From contig JAMZAV010001457.1 of assembly GCA_024449915.1 (NCBI GenBank), positions 62,001 to 126,000 of the forward strand: 64,000 bases of DNA, read 5' to 3'. This DNA comes from Sweltsa coloradensis. Taxonomy: Eukaryota; Arthropoda; Insecta; Plecoptera; Chloroperlidae. Positions 23,963 through 36,508 of the stretch are shown in pieces (position 1 is the first letter of the stretch; each line of letters opens with the position of its first letter). The translations under genes were made by a program, and so were the position numbers. The notes below the pieces were generated by a model that saw only the letters and a program-made list of their open reading frames with translations, was not told the DNA's origin and ran no database searches.

Positions 23963-24564
23963 CAGGGCTCGAATTTAACGCTCGCCCGGTTGCCGAGGCG
24001 AGTGTATTGTTGCGCGGGCGAGTAACTTTTGGAAATCACTCGCCCGGTGGGCGAGTGATTTTTTTGGTGAGCCGTAACATAAAGTGCGTACATTACGTTT
24101 CAAACTACGCAATAAACAAATATGTGGCGGTATTAACAAGGAGTTGATAACCCAAACAAGAAACAGAAACCTAATCCTACTGCAGACAATGCAAAATATG
24201 AGAAGAATGGTGTGCGCCTTTTTTCAAGAACGCTGGCTAACAGAACACACGTGGCCACGTTTTGACCAACAACTAAATTCGATGTTTTGTTCTGTTTGAG
24301 AGATATCTAACGTAGGAGATAAACACGGTCCATTTGTAAAGGGTAGCCAAATATTACGTAATTAATTATTATCACGAATTTACGTATTTTAGTTATAGTA
24401 GTACTAGTAGTGGTTTGGAGTAGTTTTTTTTTGGTTTATTTGGATTACGGACGCCTCAACCGTTGGGTCATAGGAATACGGACTAGTGTTTTTAATTTCG
24501 GACTAGTAAATTTACAAGAGCACTCGCCCTGGCGAGTGCTAAATATTTTAAAATTCGAGCCCTG
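23963..24564. mobile_element. hAT MITE with perfect 8-bp target duplication
   Basis: Ends CAGGGCTCGAATTTAA and its complement are flanked by TATATATC at both 23,955-23,962 and 24,565-24,572. Subterminal ACTCGCCC/GGGCGAGT words repeat at both ends. Length 602 bases with no transposase. A piece near 24,430-24,480 matches the interspersed repeat at 7.54 kb. Confidence 0.85.
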
Positions 24565-24730
24565 TATATATCCAATTCAAAAATTCAAACTCATTCCAAA
24601 ACAATATTCACACTCACATCATAAGTTATCTAGGCCTAACGCAAGACATAGGACCTAAGTAAATGTGCAATACCCTCAAAATAGTATAGGCCTACACATA
24701 GACAAATCCATTGTTTATACTATTATAAAC

Positions 24731-26286
24731 TAGGGTTGCCGATTGATAATCTATAAAATCGATCAATACGATTATTTCCCGAAACGATTGATAATCGATT
24801 CAATCTTCCAGAATCGATAATCGAATAGCTCGCCCTTCCGAAATTTTGAATTAACCCCTCGCATTTTGTAATTAACCGCCTGCTCTGCAGAACTTGATCA
24901 CATATTTCCAGTCAAGACATTTATTGCTTTATTCCATGAAAAATTCGTCCACCGCGAGATCTACAACACGTGTAAAACGCAAAATCTAAAGCGCAATGCA
25001 TCACCCCTGCACAGCTGCAGTGCAGGCAACTTGCATGGCGTGCGTATGTTGCCGGGCGGCTTCACTCGCCATGGCTGCAGGCGCAGATTGCTCAACCTTG
25101 CCTCGTAACAACCGATATTGTAGTACGCCATTCAAGGTCAACACAACACACAAGCATAAATCGAAATGCATTCCTCCCCACCCGGCGACAACTCGGTATC
25201 ACTACACTTCATTCCGTAGTACTATGATAATATTATCTTATCAGTTCTCTCCGATTAACATCACATCGTCTTCCAAAATAATGTTGAATATTATTCATCT
25301 TGTCATGTAATAAATATTGGAGCATTGAATTGTTACTGATATCTCGCAAATGAATGAACGACAACCACAACAAAAGCTGAAATGAAACTTCACAGAACCA
25401 ATATTTCCGAGAAGCCCGACCTTCACAAAGACAACACACGAGCCGGGTCTAGGCAGCGCACTCTCATCGGACCGCCTGGTTACGTGTCAGTAGGGATGGG
25501 ATTTGACCGGTCAAATTCAAATTTGGTCAATTGACTAGTCAATTGACGGTCAAGTGTAAAAAATCATAAATTTTATTTTATTAAATAATTAGTATAGGCC
25601 TATTTATTTTTTAAATGTTGTGGTGACCGAAGCTTTTTTTATTTAAAAGCTTGTTTAATGCATATTAAGTGGCATATCATCATTGTCATCATCATCGTCG
25701 ATGAGCTGTCATCAGTCCCTTTCTCCGATTCAGCTTCAGCTTACCCAGAAGCTATTATATTCTATTTGCCTATTATATTTTATAATATAACTAGGCCTAC
25801 ATAATAAATAATAATTAAAATAAAATATAACCTAATTAAAACATTTTTAATTGAAAAAGAAAGAAAGAAATGTTCGTTTACATAACAATTCAAATTCAAA
25901 TATAAAAATTAAATAATTTTAAGTTTTAAATGCAATATACACATGTTATCTTTAAGTCAATTGACTGGTCAATTGACCAAAAGTATTTGACCAGTCATTT
26001 GACCGGTCAATTGACCAGGCAATTGACATTGTGCAACCCTACGCGTCAGTGTGGGCACTTTCGTGAAAGACGTTTCTAGCGAGGAAAAACCCTGTTTTGA
26101 GCAAATAGAAGGAACAAAATGATGCACTTGCAAAAGGTTCACGGTCCGCGTCGGTATGCAAACAGGTATGGGCCTAATTTTTATTTGATTATCGATTGAC
26201 TTAAAAAATATCGATATTTATCTATTGATAATCGATTGCACATGTACGATTATCGATATACAAATTCATATCGAACAGCAACCCTA
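24731..26286. mobile_element. hAT-type element, outer shell of a nest
   Basis: Ends TAGGGTTGCCGATTGAT and the complement of TAGGGTTGCTGTTCGAT, with subterminal GATAATCGAT words on both sides. Flanks TTATAAAC and TTAAATAA agree at 5 of 8 bases, so the duplication is decayed or wrong. It contains a younger hAT MITE at 25,491-26,041. The 104-codon frame at 24,996-25,310 has no recognisable domain. Confidence 0.65.
25491..26041. mobile_element. hAT MITE nested in another hAT
   Basis: Starts TAGGGATGGGATTTGACC and ends TTGTGCAACCCTA. Flanks CGTGTCAG (25,483-25,490) and CGCGTCAG (26,042-26,049) agree at 7 of 8 bases. Both ends carry repeated GGTCAATTGACC palindromes. Length 551 bases, no coding capacity. 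Confidence 0.78.
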
Positions 26287-26289
26287 TTA

Positions 26290-26900
26290 AATAACCTAAA
26301 TGGATAATACAACTATTCATATATCTTTGGGGAATGGAAAGTCAATGTGGCATCCAGCTACAAAACCAGATGGGGTAATTTACAAAACCTTTCAGAAACT
26401 TAGTGCAGGCCTACTATGTATAGATAAATATTAAACACCATGACAAATAGGCCTAAGAGAAATCTAGTCTGAACACATTTTTCAAGTTGATGTAGGTAGC
26501 CTACAGTAGTTGACAATTAACAAACGCATGAGTTTGATTTTTATATATACGGTAATTGCTTCTAACCATTGATCATACATTTCTTTAATTGTATTTATGA
26601 CTATTTAAACCTTCAAGTCAATTCTCTATCCTTTTGTGTTGATTTTTTTCTTATTGCGCTAGGAGGCCTAATGAAGACGACATTCTACATGCATGCACAT
26701 TTAACTGTAAATTACCTGTAGGAAATATAAAATGTTTTGATAGACCCAAAATATTTGGGAAATAAAAAAAGAAAGTGAAAAAAATGAAAATGATTATAGC
26801 GTAGAAGCATTGTAGAGGCCTATTAATGAAAGGATTAACAATGTTGCAGATAAATTAAGGAAAATGAATAAGTTAGTACTAGGCCTATGTAATATGTATA
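26290..26900. other. No gene; probable intron
   Basis: AT-rich, lying directly downstream (minus strand) of the donor at 26,904, so it would be intron if the neighbouring exon call is right. Confidence 0.4.
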
Positions 26901-26904
26901 TTAC

Positions 26905-28310
26905 CTTTCATCTGGGCAATCAAAACTGTGAGACCGTCTATTCTCTGCAATCCTAGGTGGTAATCTTGGAGATGGTTGTTTGACAGGCTTACGTTTCTTG
27001 GTCCTTTTTGAACGATGTAAATTGTTGTCAGTGGGTGATTGCTGATTCATGTTGCTCGGTTTTGAGGTCGACGCTCTGCCTCTGACGCTAGATAAAGTAT
27101 CATGTGACCGTGTCTTGGGAACATCTGGTTTTGAAGTCACATTCGAGGCAACACGTAGCTCACATTGATTTGGTGCAACGTTTAATCTTTCAAGACGAAC
27201 ATAACATGGTCGCATCGACAGGTTGGACAATTCAGGCTGTACAACTTGAGATAATGTATGTAGACTTTGTGAACATGACAACGATGTTACAATAGGAAGT
27301 AAAGATGACCTCACAGTGGCACTTTGTTTAGTTTGAGCACAATACCGTAGTTCACCACAAGGAGTGTCAGTAGCCACGTCCGGAAGATGTAGAGGAATGT
27401 CCAGATCAGGTTGAAACGAAGAAGGAATCATATCCAGCCTGCACACAGTAGTGTCGGCTAAAAAATGTGTACTTTCTTGTTCCTGTAAAGATTCGTCAAG
27501 GTTAGTGGGAGACAAGGCTATCATTTCACTCCTGGAAGGCAAATAGGTAGTAGCACTGGTTGTGGTGTGAAGATTAGAAATGTCACTGTCACAAGCTTCT
27601 TCAATCTTGAACAGAGATGATTCTAGTTTAAAACATTTTTGCTCTTGCTTCAGCGGGTCAGTCTCAATTTGGAAGTTTTCCGGATAATCAACTGAAATAT
27701 TAATGAAATTGTTGGGAGGTGCTTCTTGAAGTGGATCACTGGGCTCTTGCTTAATCGGAAGAAGTGGCCCGGATGTACAAGAGAGAGGTATGTCTAGATC
27801 AGGATGGGATGATGCAGAAAGCCTGCTTCCCATTCTGCACGTATTAGAGTTTGCTATGACATGTGTAGGCCTACTCTGAATGCACGCAATGTCCGATGCC
27901 CCAAGATCAGTGGAACAAACGGCCGTGAGAGTTTTCAGTTCCGCAATTGAACTGGATATATTTTGAAGATAAGAAATGTCACTGCCACAAGCTTCTTCAA
28001 TCTTAAACAGAGATGATTCTAGTTTAAAACATTTTTGCTCTTGGTTCAGCGGGTCTGTCTCAATTTGGAAGTTTTCCGGAATAAATGATTTGTCCTTTTC
28101 ATTAACAGAAACATTGATGGAATTGTTGGGAGGTGATTCTTGAAATGAATCGCGGCTCTTGTTTAATCGGAAGGAGTGGTCTGGATGGGTAAGAGAAAGG
28201 AATGTCCAGATGGGGTTTGGGAACGATGCAGGAATCATTTCCAGCGTGCACACAGACGAGTTGGCTAAAAAAATGTGTACTTTCTTGTTGCTGTAAAGCT
28301 GATTCCTCAA
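26905..28310 (-). CDS. Large repeat-containing exon, possible nuclear regulator
   Basis: Minus-strand open frame of about 468 codons that ends at a donor-like GAAAG/GTAATA (boundary 26,905); translation stops four bases into that intron. Residues 79-110 and 210-242 are near-identical copies of FQIETDPL...CFKLESSLFKIEEAC, and residues 14-33, 151-171 and 283-302 are copies of a second motif, giving a tandem repeat of about 132 residues. Residues 185-192 (PIKQEPSD) fit the SUMO consensus. Residues 432-442 (RSKRTKKRKPV) look like a nuclear localisation signal. There is no folded domain I recognise; the rest is Ser/Pro/Gln-rich and probably disordered. The first dozen codons are out of register with the repeat because of one extra base in an A-run at 28,266-28,272, so the true start lies upstream. 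An animal gene is likely; its function is unknown to me. Confidence 0.6.
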
Positions 28311-29344
28311 GGTAGTGGAGAAGAGTCTATCATTTCACTACTGGAAGGAAAATAGGTAGCAGCACTGGTTGTGGTTTGTGGAGGTTAGAAATGTCACTCT
28401 CACAAGCTTCTTCAATCTTGAATGAAGGTAATTCTAGTTTGAAAATTTTTGCTCTTGCTTCAGTGGGTCAGTCTCAATTTGGAAGTTTTCTAGACTAAAT
28501 GTGTCCGTTTCCAGATCATTAACAGAAACATTGATAAAAATTGTTGGTTACCGGTAGGTGCTTCTTGAAGTGGATCACTGGGCTCTTGCTTGATGGGAAG
28601 AAGTGGCCCGGATGTATAAGAGAAAGGTATGTCTAGATCAGGATGGGATGATGCAGAAAGCCTGTTTCTATTCTGCTCGTATTAGAGTTTGCTATGACAT
28701 GTGTAGGCCTACTCTGAATGCACGCAATGTCCGATGCCCCAAGATCAGTGGAACAAACTGCTGTGGGAGTTTTAGTTCTGCAATTGAACTGGGTAGGCCT
28801 ATATTTTTAAGATTAGAAATGTCACTGTCACAAGCTTTTCAATTTTGCATGGAGGTGATTCAAATTTGAATAATTTTTGTTCTTGTTCAGTGGGTCTGTC
28901 TGAAACTGGAAGTTCTCCGGACAAAACGATACGCCCCTTTCATGATTGTGAACAGAAACATTGATGAAAACTTTGGTAGGCACTTCGTGAATGGGATCGT
29001 ATGACTCTTGTTTAAGTGGAAGGATGGACCAGTTGTGAGAAAAAATTTTACGACGGTGGACTGAAAAGAAATTTTCCCCAAAGGGTGAGTTGACGGATGA
29101 AGGCTGCGTCGCCGGAGTTGATGCCCTCTCCAAAGGTTCAGTGGTAAACCATGGGTGGGCCTTGCTGCAGAGGATCATATACAGTAGGCGGTGGTAAGGA
29201 GCGCTTCACGCTATTGCCCTCATCTATATACTGGCTGGCCATAGCTGGTGGCCTAATTAACCATACGTTCAGGTCTGAAACGAGTACAATAAGCAAATGG
29301 TGACAATGGTACAAGTCGGCCTGAAGGACTCGCTCATCTATCAA
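28311..29344 (-). pseudogene. Upstream, frameshifted copies of the 132-residue repeat
   Basis: Two more copies of the 0.4-kb unit continue the tandem array. The shared landmark AAGCTTCTTCAATCTT occurs at about 27,593, 27,991, 28,401 and, shortened, 28,834, a spacing of 398-433 bases. Readable pieces include GPLLPIKQEPSDPLQEAP near 28,600 and a diverged version (LPLKQESYDPIHEVPT) near 29,000. Frames change several times at single-base differences relative to the intact copies. A possible N-terminal start MASQYIDEGNSVKR lies near 29,240, in another frame from the next block. This is either a decayed 5' part of the neighbouring exon or the same exon with sequencing errors. Confidence 0.5.
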
Positions 29345-29490
29345 GGGAATTAAATAGGTCTTTCTCTGCTTTTATGTGTGTTCATCATGCACCGGTGAAC
29401 TGAACCGATTTCATTGAATTTTTCTAACCACATCTGGACCAGAATTGTGGTTGCTATTACTAGGAATACGCACAAGTTATTGCTAGATGA

Positions 29491-30573
29491 GGGTCATTCC
29501 ATATCAAATCAACACATTTAAGTACAAAAAATGACCTCAACCCCTCTGATTTTGAAACCAATCGGCACATGTACTTAAAACCACAAATATTTTTTGTTTA
29601 AATTTCCGTTGTATATCTCTTACGGTTTTTGAACTGTGGGTGGCTCAAAACTCAAATTAGGGCGCACCAACCGATAACCAAAAAATTCCCAAATCTATAC
29701 CGTTGAACGTAGAAAGCAATTTTTTATGTAAATTAAAGTAAATTAAATTTAAAAGTTAAAATTTACATAAATTTATGTAAATTAAGCCTTCTCAAAAATG
29801 TATATTATCATAGGCCTACTCTTGTAAACATATGGTAGCCTACCTACCAAGATAAAAGCAATACTATTTTTCAAATTCAAATTCCTCAAAAATATATAGG
29901 CCTATATATTTTTTTTTTCAAAAAAAAGGTACATTATTGATGTTTTGTACATGTGCAAACAAAATTATAGTGGGCACTCTACAAGTTTAGGAGCTATCAT
30001 TTTATCATTGTAATGTGTAAAATATACGTGATCGTACAGTGTGTTTCTAGCTAGAAAAGCTAGAAAAACACTGTACCAGTACGTTCACACATTATACACA
30101 TTACTATTGTGATAAAATGATAACTCCTGAACTTTTAGAGTGCCCACTATAATTTTGTTTGCACACGTACATAGTTCATCATACTTTTTGTTCAAAAATT
30201 TTAAATTAAAAAAAAAATGGTTTTTGAAGAATTCAAATTTGAAAAATAGCATTGCTCTTACCTTGGTACCATATGTTTACAAGAATATGAAAATATACAA
30301 TTTTGAGAAGGCTTTTCAAAGACCTTCAATTTACAAAAAAAATAGCTTTCTACGTTCAACAGTAGGCCCTATAGATTTAGGAAATTTATGGTTATAAGTC
30401 TGTGCGCCCAAATTTGAGTTTTTAAACCACCCGCAATTCAAAAACCGTTAAGAGATAGGCCTACAACGAATTTTTTTTTTTTTGTATTTGCGGTTTTGAG
30501 TAGATGTGCCGATTTTTGTTCAAATCGGAGGGGGTAAGGTAAACTGGTGTGTTGATTTGACCTGGAATTACCC
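29491..30573. mobile_element. 1.08-kb foldback element
   Basis: An almost complete palindrome. The left arm starts GGGTCATTCCATATCAAATC and the right arm ends with its near complement. Both arms carry the same landmarks (GGCACATGTACTT, CTACGTTCAAC, TATAGTGGGCACTC), and the symmetry centre is near 30,045 (TAGCTAGAAAAGCTA). The 4-bp flank ATGA is repeated at 29,487-29,490 and 30,574-30,577. The terminus matches that of the transposase-bearing element at 44,987. Open frames inside are translations of the arms. Confidence 0.75.
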
Positions 30574-31228
30574 ATGAGCAATAGTGCCAAGAGTAATTTT
30601 AGGCATGATGCATTTGACATGACTTATGGCTGCCTTTTGTGTTCAAGAGTTGTACTCTCAGCGACAAGACAAGAGTGCAGAATCATGAATACGTCACTGT
30701 TTGGTATAAGTGTTGATTGTCGAATGTTACATTTGTTGTGCTGGTAGGCATAAGTAAAATATAATTTTAATTTATATAGACCTAAGCTATATTAGGGCCT
30801 ATAATATTCAAAATTAATTAGCTACTAGGAGCAAGTACCCAATAGCCAAACACACCCCTAAAAACGTCCAATAAGCTGAACACCCTCCCGCCTTGTGACC
30901 AGATAGTGATTTATTGAAATGTGCTACTAAAATTTGGTTTAGGCTATGTCAAATTGTTAATCACTTCTTCCTGAAAAGATATGTAGTCTCCAAATTGATA
31001 TCCGCCGGATAGAAGACGAGATAATAAGATCAGAATAGCAAGTCCGCCATTTTCTTGATTTCCTCACTTTTCAACTTTTGACAGGTAGGCCTAGGTAAAC
31101 AACTTTCTGAAAATCCACGATCTACGGAAACAAGTGTAAAACCTATTAAAATGTCAAATAAGAGGTAGACATTATCATTACTGAGTGTATTATAGCTGTG
31201 TCTATAATATTAACACAACAGTGTCATT
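30574..31228. other. No gene recognised
   Basis: Contains ACCCAATAGCCAAAC at 30,837, the inverted form of a word found at 36,119, 36,404 and 38,380. No coding signal. Confidence 0.4.
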
Positions 31229-31299
31229 TCATGTCAAATGAACAAATAGGCCTAGGTGTGAGCCTTGATTTTTATTTTATTTTTTTTATTTTTTTACAT

Positions 31300-32963
31300 G
31301 GTGGTTACCACCAATGAGCTGAGTTCAGAACACACTTACTTTTTTTTGCGATGAACCGTTCTCGAGCCACGATTTATCGAAGTTCATCTTTTTGCGAGAA
31401 ATCGACCTTCGCAGACCATAGCGATTATTGCAGCCATTTGAAAACTAAGCGAGATATTAAGATGGGAATACTAAGCAATACATTCTGTGAACAATGCTCT
31501 AGAATAATACTATGTCACATTTGAATATACTTTTAATTAAAAGGGCCCAAAATTTTATCAAATTTACTGGTCAAAATTGCATTATTTGCCATATTTAAAT
31601 CATTTTTTTACAAGGAAGGGTAAAAAATAACAGATTTTTTTAAGGACATTGAGGCCCTACTACATAATGTTTAGGCCTACAGTATCTAAATACATTCTGT
31701 TGTTGTTGTTTTTTCAACCCTTTAATGAAAAAAACATGTAAAATTGAAAATTTGCAAAACTCAAAATTTGCAATTTTGGAAGCCATTCTTCATCAAAAGC
31801 CAAAGGGCAAGTATTAAAAAATTTCAAATGGTGATTTCCGGAATCAGTGGACATTCATCTTACCCATCTCAAAGTTTTGTTTTGTTTTTTTGAGGGGTAT
31901 AGAAATGCTGAATTGTTAAATAATCAACAAATTTGTAATCGTACGATATGTCGAATTGAAGGCTAATAATAGTAGTCGGACAATCACACATATTTAGTAG
32001 GTAGGTATTTAGTTCCTCACATTTTACTCTAATGGTAGGAGTGCATATTTAACTCTGAACTGAGTTGAATCAATTGTTTATGTCTGTGTTAACTTCATCA
32101 GTTAGGCAATTCCACGGTAACAGAATTACCAATCAGACAGATTTAACACATTGTAATTATGTATACCGATTATTGTAAGTTTTTGCACATCATATAATTG
32201 CAAATAACAACTAGAAGTTGACTTTTAATTATGCAATAAAAGTTTCTTTAAAAAAACTTATATTTATTGATATATTGCTAATTGGATGAGTGTAGCAAGC
32301 GTAGCCAGCAAAGCGAAGATTCCATTTCACTACACTGGAGAAAAAAAAACGGAATGATTTTATTTTGTTTTATGTTTTTTTTTTCCTTTCTGTTTGTATT
32401 ATTGTGTGTCTGTTAGCACGATTCCGGCTAAACTGATACTCCAATTGCGATGAAATTTTATGGAGGCCTTCAAAATCTCTGAACCAAGAACTGCCACGTT
32501 TTTTAGCGCAATCAAAAAATTATTTCTCATTAAAATCGCAATTTTCAATTTTTTTCGATTAAAAAAAAATTCTTCAGCTTATCACACCTACATGCTTTAT
32601 TCGATTTTAATGATTTTTGCACAGAACCTTAATTTTATGAATTTAGGTATTAGTGTGAAATTTGAGCACAATCAAAAAAACTATTTCTCATGAAAATCAA
32701 AAATTTTTCTTAATTTTTTCTTTTTTAAAACAATTATTGACTTATAACACCTACATGCTTTATACTATTGAATTATGATTTTTTCACAGAGCTTTAATTT
32801 TATGAATTAATATATTCATATTAAATTAGGCAACAATAATCGCTATGGTCTGCGATGGTCGATTTCTCGTAAAACGATGAATTTTGATAAGCTGTGGCTC
32901 GAGAACAGTTCATCACAAAAAAAGAAAGTGTGTTCTGAGTTCAGCTCATTGGCAGTAACCACC
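31300..32963. mobile_element. Nested foldback with arms of about 140 bp
   Basis: Ends GGTGGTTAC... and ...GTAACCACC with inverted arms of about 140 bases (31,301-31,440 and 32,825-32,963), sharing AGCTGAGTTCAGAACACACTT-like and AGAAATCGACC words. Comparison of the two arms of the host palindrome shows the sequence without this insertion on the right side (TTTTACATGTAGCCCAGG), supporting insertion into the left arm. It carries a HINE-like copy at 32,283-32,822. Confidence 0.6.
32283..32822 (+). mobile_element. HINE-like element, 3' truncated
   Basis: Begins GGATGAGTGTAGCAAGCG and follows subfamily 1 through CACTACACTGGAGAAAA, ATTCCGGCTAAACTGATACT and two internal units around CACCTACATGCTTTAT. 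The 3' subterminal repeat and hairpin are absent. Confidence 0.65.
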
Positions 32964-35900
32964 ATTAGCCCAGGAGTGGAAGACTTTTACCCGGACAAAA
33001 TTCCGAACAAGCTGAAAGTTTGCACACATGTTCAGTTGATCATTCTAAACAATAGTTGAAAAGTCCCCTAAGCTCCGCCGCGTGCGTCTTGAGATATAGT
33101 GGCAAAAGGGCGTAAGTGCCGAAAATTTGTTATTTTCAATTTCAACCATTTTTTTTGTAAAAAAATTGTGTGTAAAATTGTTAAATATTTCTACGTCAGT
33201 GAAGTTAAAATCAGTCATAAGCTTCGACCCGTGCGTGGCAAAAGGGCGTAAGTGCCAAAAATATAATATTTTCAATAATTTCAATACATTTTGACATACG
33301 TATGTGCAACTGCAAATTATTATGTATTCATACAACGGAAATGTGACATTGTTCCCTTTTCTTCGACCAGTGTGTCTTGAAACATGGTGGCATAAGGGTG
33401 CAAGTGACAAAGATATGTTATTTTCAGTCTTAACAAACTTATTGACAATCATATATATGCAAATTATTAAGTATTCATACGAGATAAAAGTAAACATCTT
33501 CCCTGAGCTTCGTTGCTGACGTCTTGATAATTGGTGGAAAAAGGGCGTAACTGACATCATAATTCTATATTCAACATAAAAAGTGATTTTGACATTCAAC
33601 TACGTTCATTGTAAGTTGTAACACATGAATACCAAACACTGGACACTCAATTAAAAATCCATGCATGATGACTGACTTGCTATGGCCAGCTTGTATGTAA
33701 AGAACCATTACAAAATTGTTCTAAGTAGCAGACTGGACATAACCAAACCTATTAAATAATATTCTTCAGCATTCTCAAGCGGCTTGCACAGACGGATTTT
33801 GAAAGGGATTCGAGCATGAGCTGTGGACAACCCATCTTGGGCTTGACTATAGCATCACATCACGATAGATAGAGCATGAGCAAAGAAAGAATAAACATAT
33901 TTCAATACCGATTTGAATTTTTAAATGTCCGAGTGGGAAACAAACGCTTGCATAGTGGACTGAATTGCATGTGCTGGGATGTTCGCAGCTCCCGACTTGC
34001 TTTTGCGCTACAAAGTATGATACATCCCCTATGTTTGCCATCAAGCCTAGAGGGGATGGATGGATTGATCTATTAAATGTGCTGGTGGACTGGCAGCATA
34101 ACAAATCTAGAGCTCACAGTACGCAGTTGCAAATGATGTGCTACTGCTCAATGAAGTAAACGGAATGTACCACAGCAAAATCTATTGCAATAAAACGTAA
34201 GAAAAACATAAGGCAACTTATATCTTAAAAATTCTGCATATATTTCATTTACTAATTTACTTTTGGTAACTGCAGCTTAGTAATTCCTCCCACTTGGTAT
34301 AAGACGGTCTCCTGTGTCCGTCAAAACACAATTGAACACACTGAGCCGCATTTATTCACAATCACAACATGAAACATGTATTGAGTATAGACTTCCTAGT
34401 ATGGAAACAGGACAAGGTGGTGGCATCACTACACTACATGCAAAGTTTGACCACTATACCGGAAAATATATGTGTCGGCATGATAGTTTAATTATGGGAG
34501 ATTGAGCCCGCAACTCTGTGACAATAATATGTGATTTTGTCGTAGCTTTACAAAAGAAGACTTCGTCAGTTCGTCGAACAGTGAAAGTCGTCTTTGTGCC
34601 AAAAGCGTCCTTCAGATCACCATTATCCAAATAATGATGTTAAAATAGTGTTGATGTTGCGGATAAACTTCAATGTGAGTGATGCGCAGTTATGCTTTTT
34701 GTCAATGAGAAAGGGACATTTACTCTATCTTTATGCTTCACTATCGGTTTCATAGTATTACTTTTTAAGTACGACCAGGGTAACTGGACACCAAATTAAT
34801 GTCAGTTAAGTGCCATGTTTGGGATTTATCTTGAGGATAATGACCTTAAGTCTTCAATATGTTGCCGGCTGATAATCTGGCAAACGTACAAGCAAATATT
34901 TTAAATTATATTACTGAATTATATAGTTTGTGACTTACGCCATTTTGCCACTAGGCTATTACAGCAAGAGTCACAGCTCATGATCTGTAGTGATGTGACA
35001 CTACAGACAGCTAAGCCCAAGCTAGGTTGTCCACAGCTCCTGCTCGAATCCCTTTCAAAATCCGTTTTATTACTTTTAACATGAGATGAGTTTTTAAGCT
35101 TTGAATATGTTAAACTTTACAGCTCAAAACACACCAGATCTTCCAAAACTATGTCTATGATGCCGTTTGAGAATGTCGGGGTATATATTTTATAAATTTG
35201 GTTATGTCCAATCTGCTACTTACACCAATTTTGTAATGGTTCTTTACATACAAGCTGGCCATAGCAAGTCAGTTAGCATGCATGGATTTTACATTGAGTG
35301 TCCATTGTATGGTATTCATATGTTACAATAAACATAGTTGAATGTCAAAATCTCTTTTTATATTATATACTGAATTATGATGTCAGTTACGCCCTTTTGC
35401 CACCAATTATCAAGACGCCAGCAACGAAGCTCGGGGAAGATGTTAACTTTTGTCTCGTACGAATACTAAAATGATTTTCATATCTATGAATGTCAATAAG
35501 TTGTTGAAACTGAAAATAACATATCTTTGTCACTAAAGCCCTTATGCCACCATGTGTCAAGACACACTGGTCGAAGAAAGGGAACAATTTCACGTTTCCG
35601 TTGTATGAATACATAATAATTTGCAGTTGCACATACATATGTCAAAATGTATTGAAATTTGAAATTATTGAAAATATCATATTTTTGGCACTTACGCCCT
35701 TTTGCCACGCATGAGTTTGAAGCTTATGACTGATTTTAAACTTTACTTTCGTAGAAATATTTAATAATTTGTAGATATTCGTGTAAAAAAATGGTTGAAA
35801 ATGAAAATAACAAATTTTGGCACTTACGCCCTTTTGTCACTATATCTCAAGACGCACGCGGCGGAGCTTAGGGGACTTTTCAACTATTGTTTAGAATGAT

Positions 35901-36508
35901 CAACTGAACATGTGTGCAAATTTTCAGCTTGTTCGGAATTTTGTCCGGGTACACCATACAAAATTTTCTTCCACTCCTGGGCTACATGTAAAATTTAAAC
36001 AAAATCAAAAATCAAGGCGCAACATTTTTATTTATTATTTGCTCATTACACATGGAATGACCCAACAGAAATGTGTTTTTACTTCCAGGAAAACCTAAAA
36101 TATACCAAAACAGATGACGTTCGGCTATTGGGTCGAGTTCCATTAGCTGAACACTCCGCTCCGCCGCCATTGAAACTTCATGTTATTCGTGAAAATTCAT
36201 TTTGACTGGAATAAAATTCAATAGTAGGGCCTAATAGACTATTACACTCACATAAAAGTTAAACACATAGCCTAAATAAATAAACTGGAACCCTGTTGTA
36301 ATTTTCACACGTTGCATTTTAGCATTTATTTGTAAATTACGTAGTTTTGGCCGTGATATGCACTATGCATCTATGTCGCCATCTTGAGCAGCTCGGCTAG
36401 GATGTTCGGCTATTGGCGACATTGCTTTACCGGTACTGATATTACTTTGACTTTCGAGTTTGATTATCGACTTCACAGAGCATTTATGATTGGCCGACAT
36501 GTTTTAAA

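Larger units (their letters stand above)
31229..36052. mobile_element. Large palindromic element related to the foldback
   Basis: The outer ends are inverted (left GTCATTTCATGTCAAATG, right CATGGAATGACCC) and resemble the foldback terminus. The main palindrome pairs 32,964-33,870 with 34,970-35,985; arm landmarks are TAGCCCAGGAGTGGAAG, ACGCACGCGGCGGAGCTTAG and GGCAAAAGGGCGTAAGTG. Each arm holds 3-4 diverged copies of a unit of about 150 bases around GGCAAAAGGGCGTAAGTG. The central 1.1 kb (33,870-34,970) is single-copy and contains a short frame (RGDGWIDLLNVLVDWQH) of unknown identity. The left arm is interrupted by another foldback at 31,300-32,963. Confidence 0.62.

Noticed and set aside
24996..25310. 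104-codon frame as a gene
   Set aside because: Inside a hAT shell, His/Thr/Cys-rich composition without domain or splice context.
27104..27295. Plus-strand 63-codon frame
   Set aside because: Antisense to the long minus-strand exon, which has protein-level repeats and a splice donor.
33045..33599. 184-codon minus-strand open frame
   Set aside because: It is the translation of 3-4 tandem units of about 150 bases in a palindrome arm; the mirrored arm does not keep the same frame and no domain is visible.
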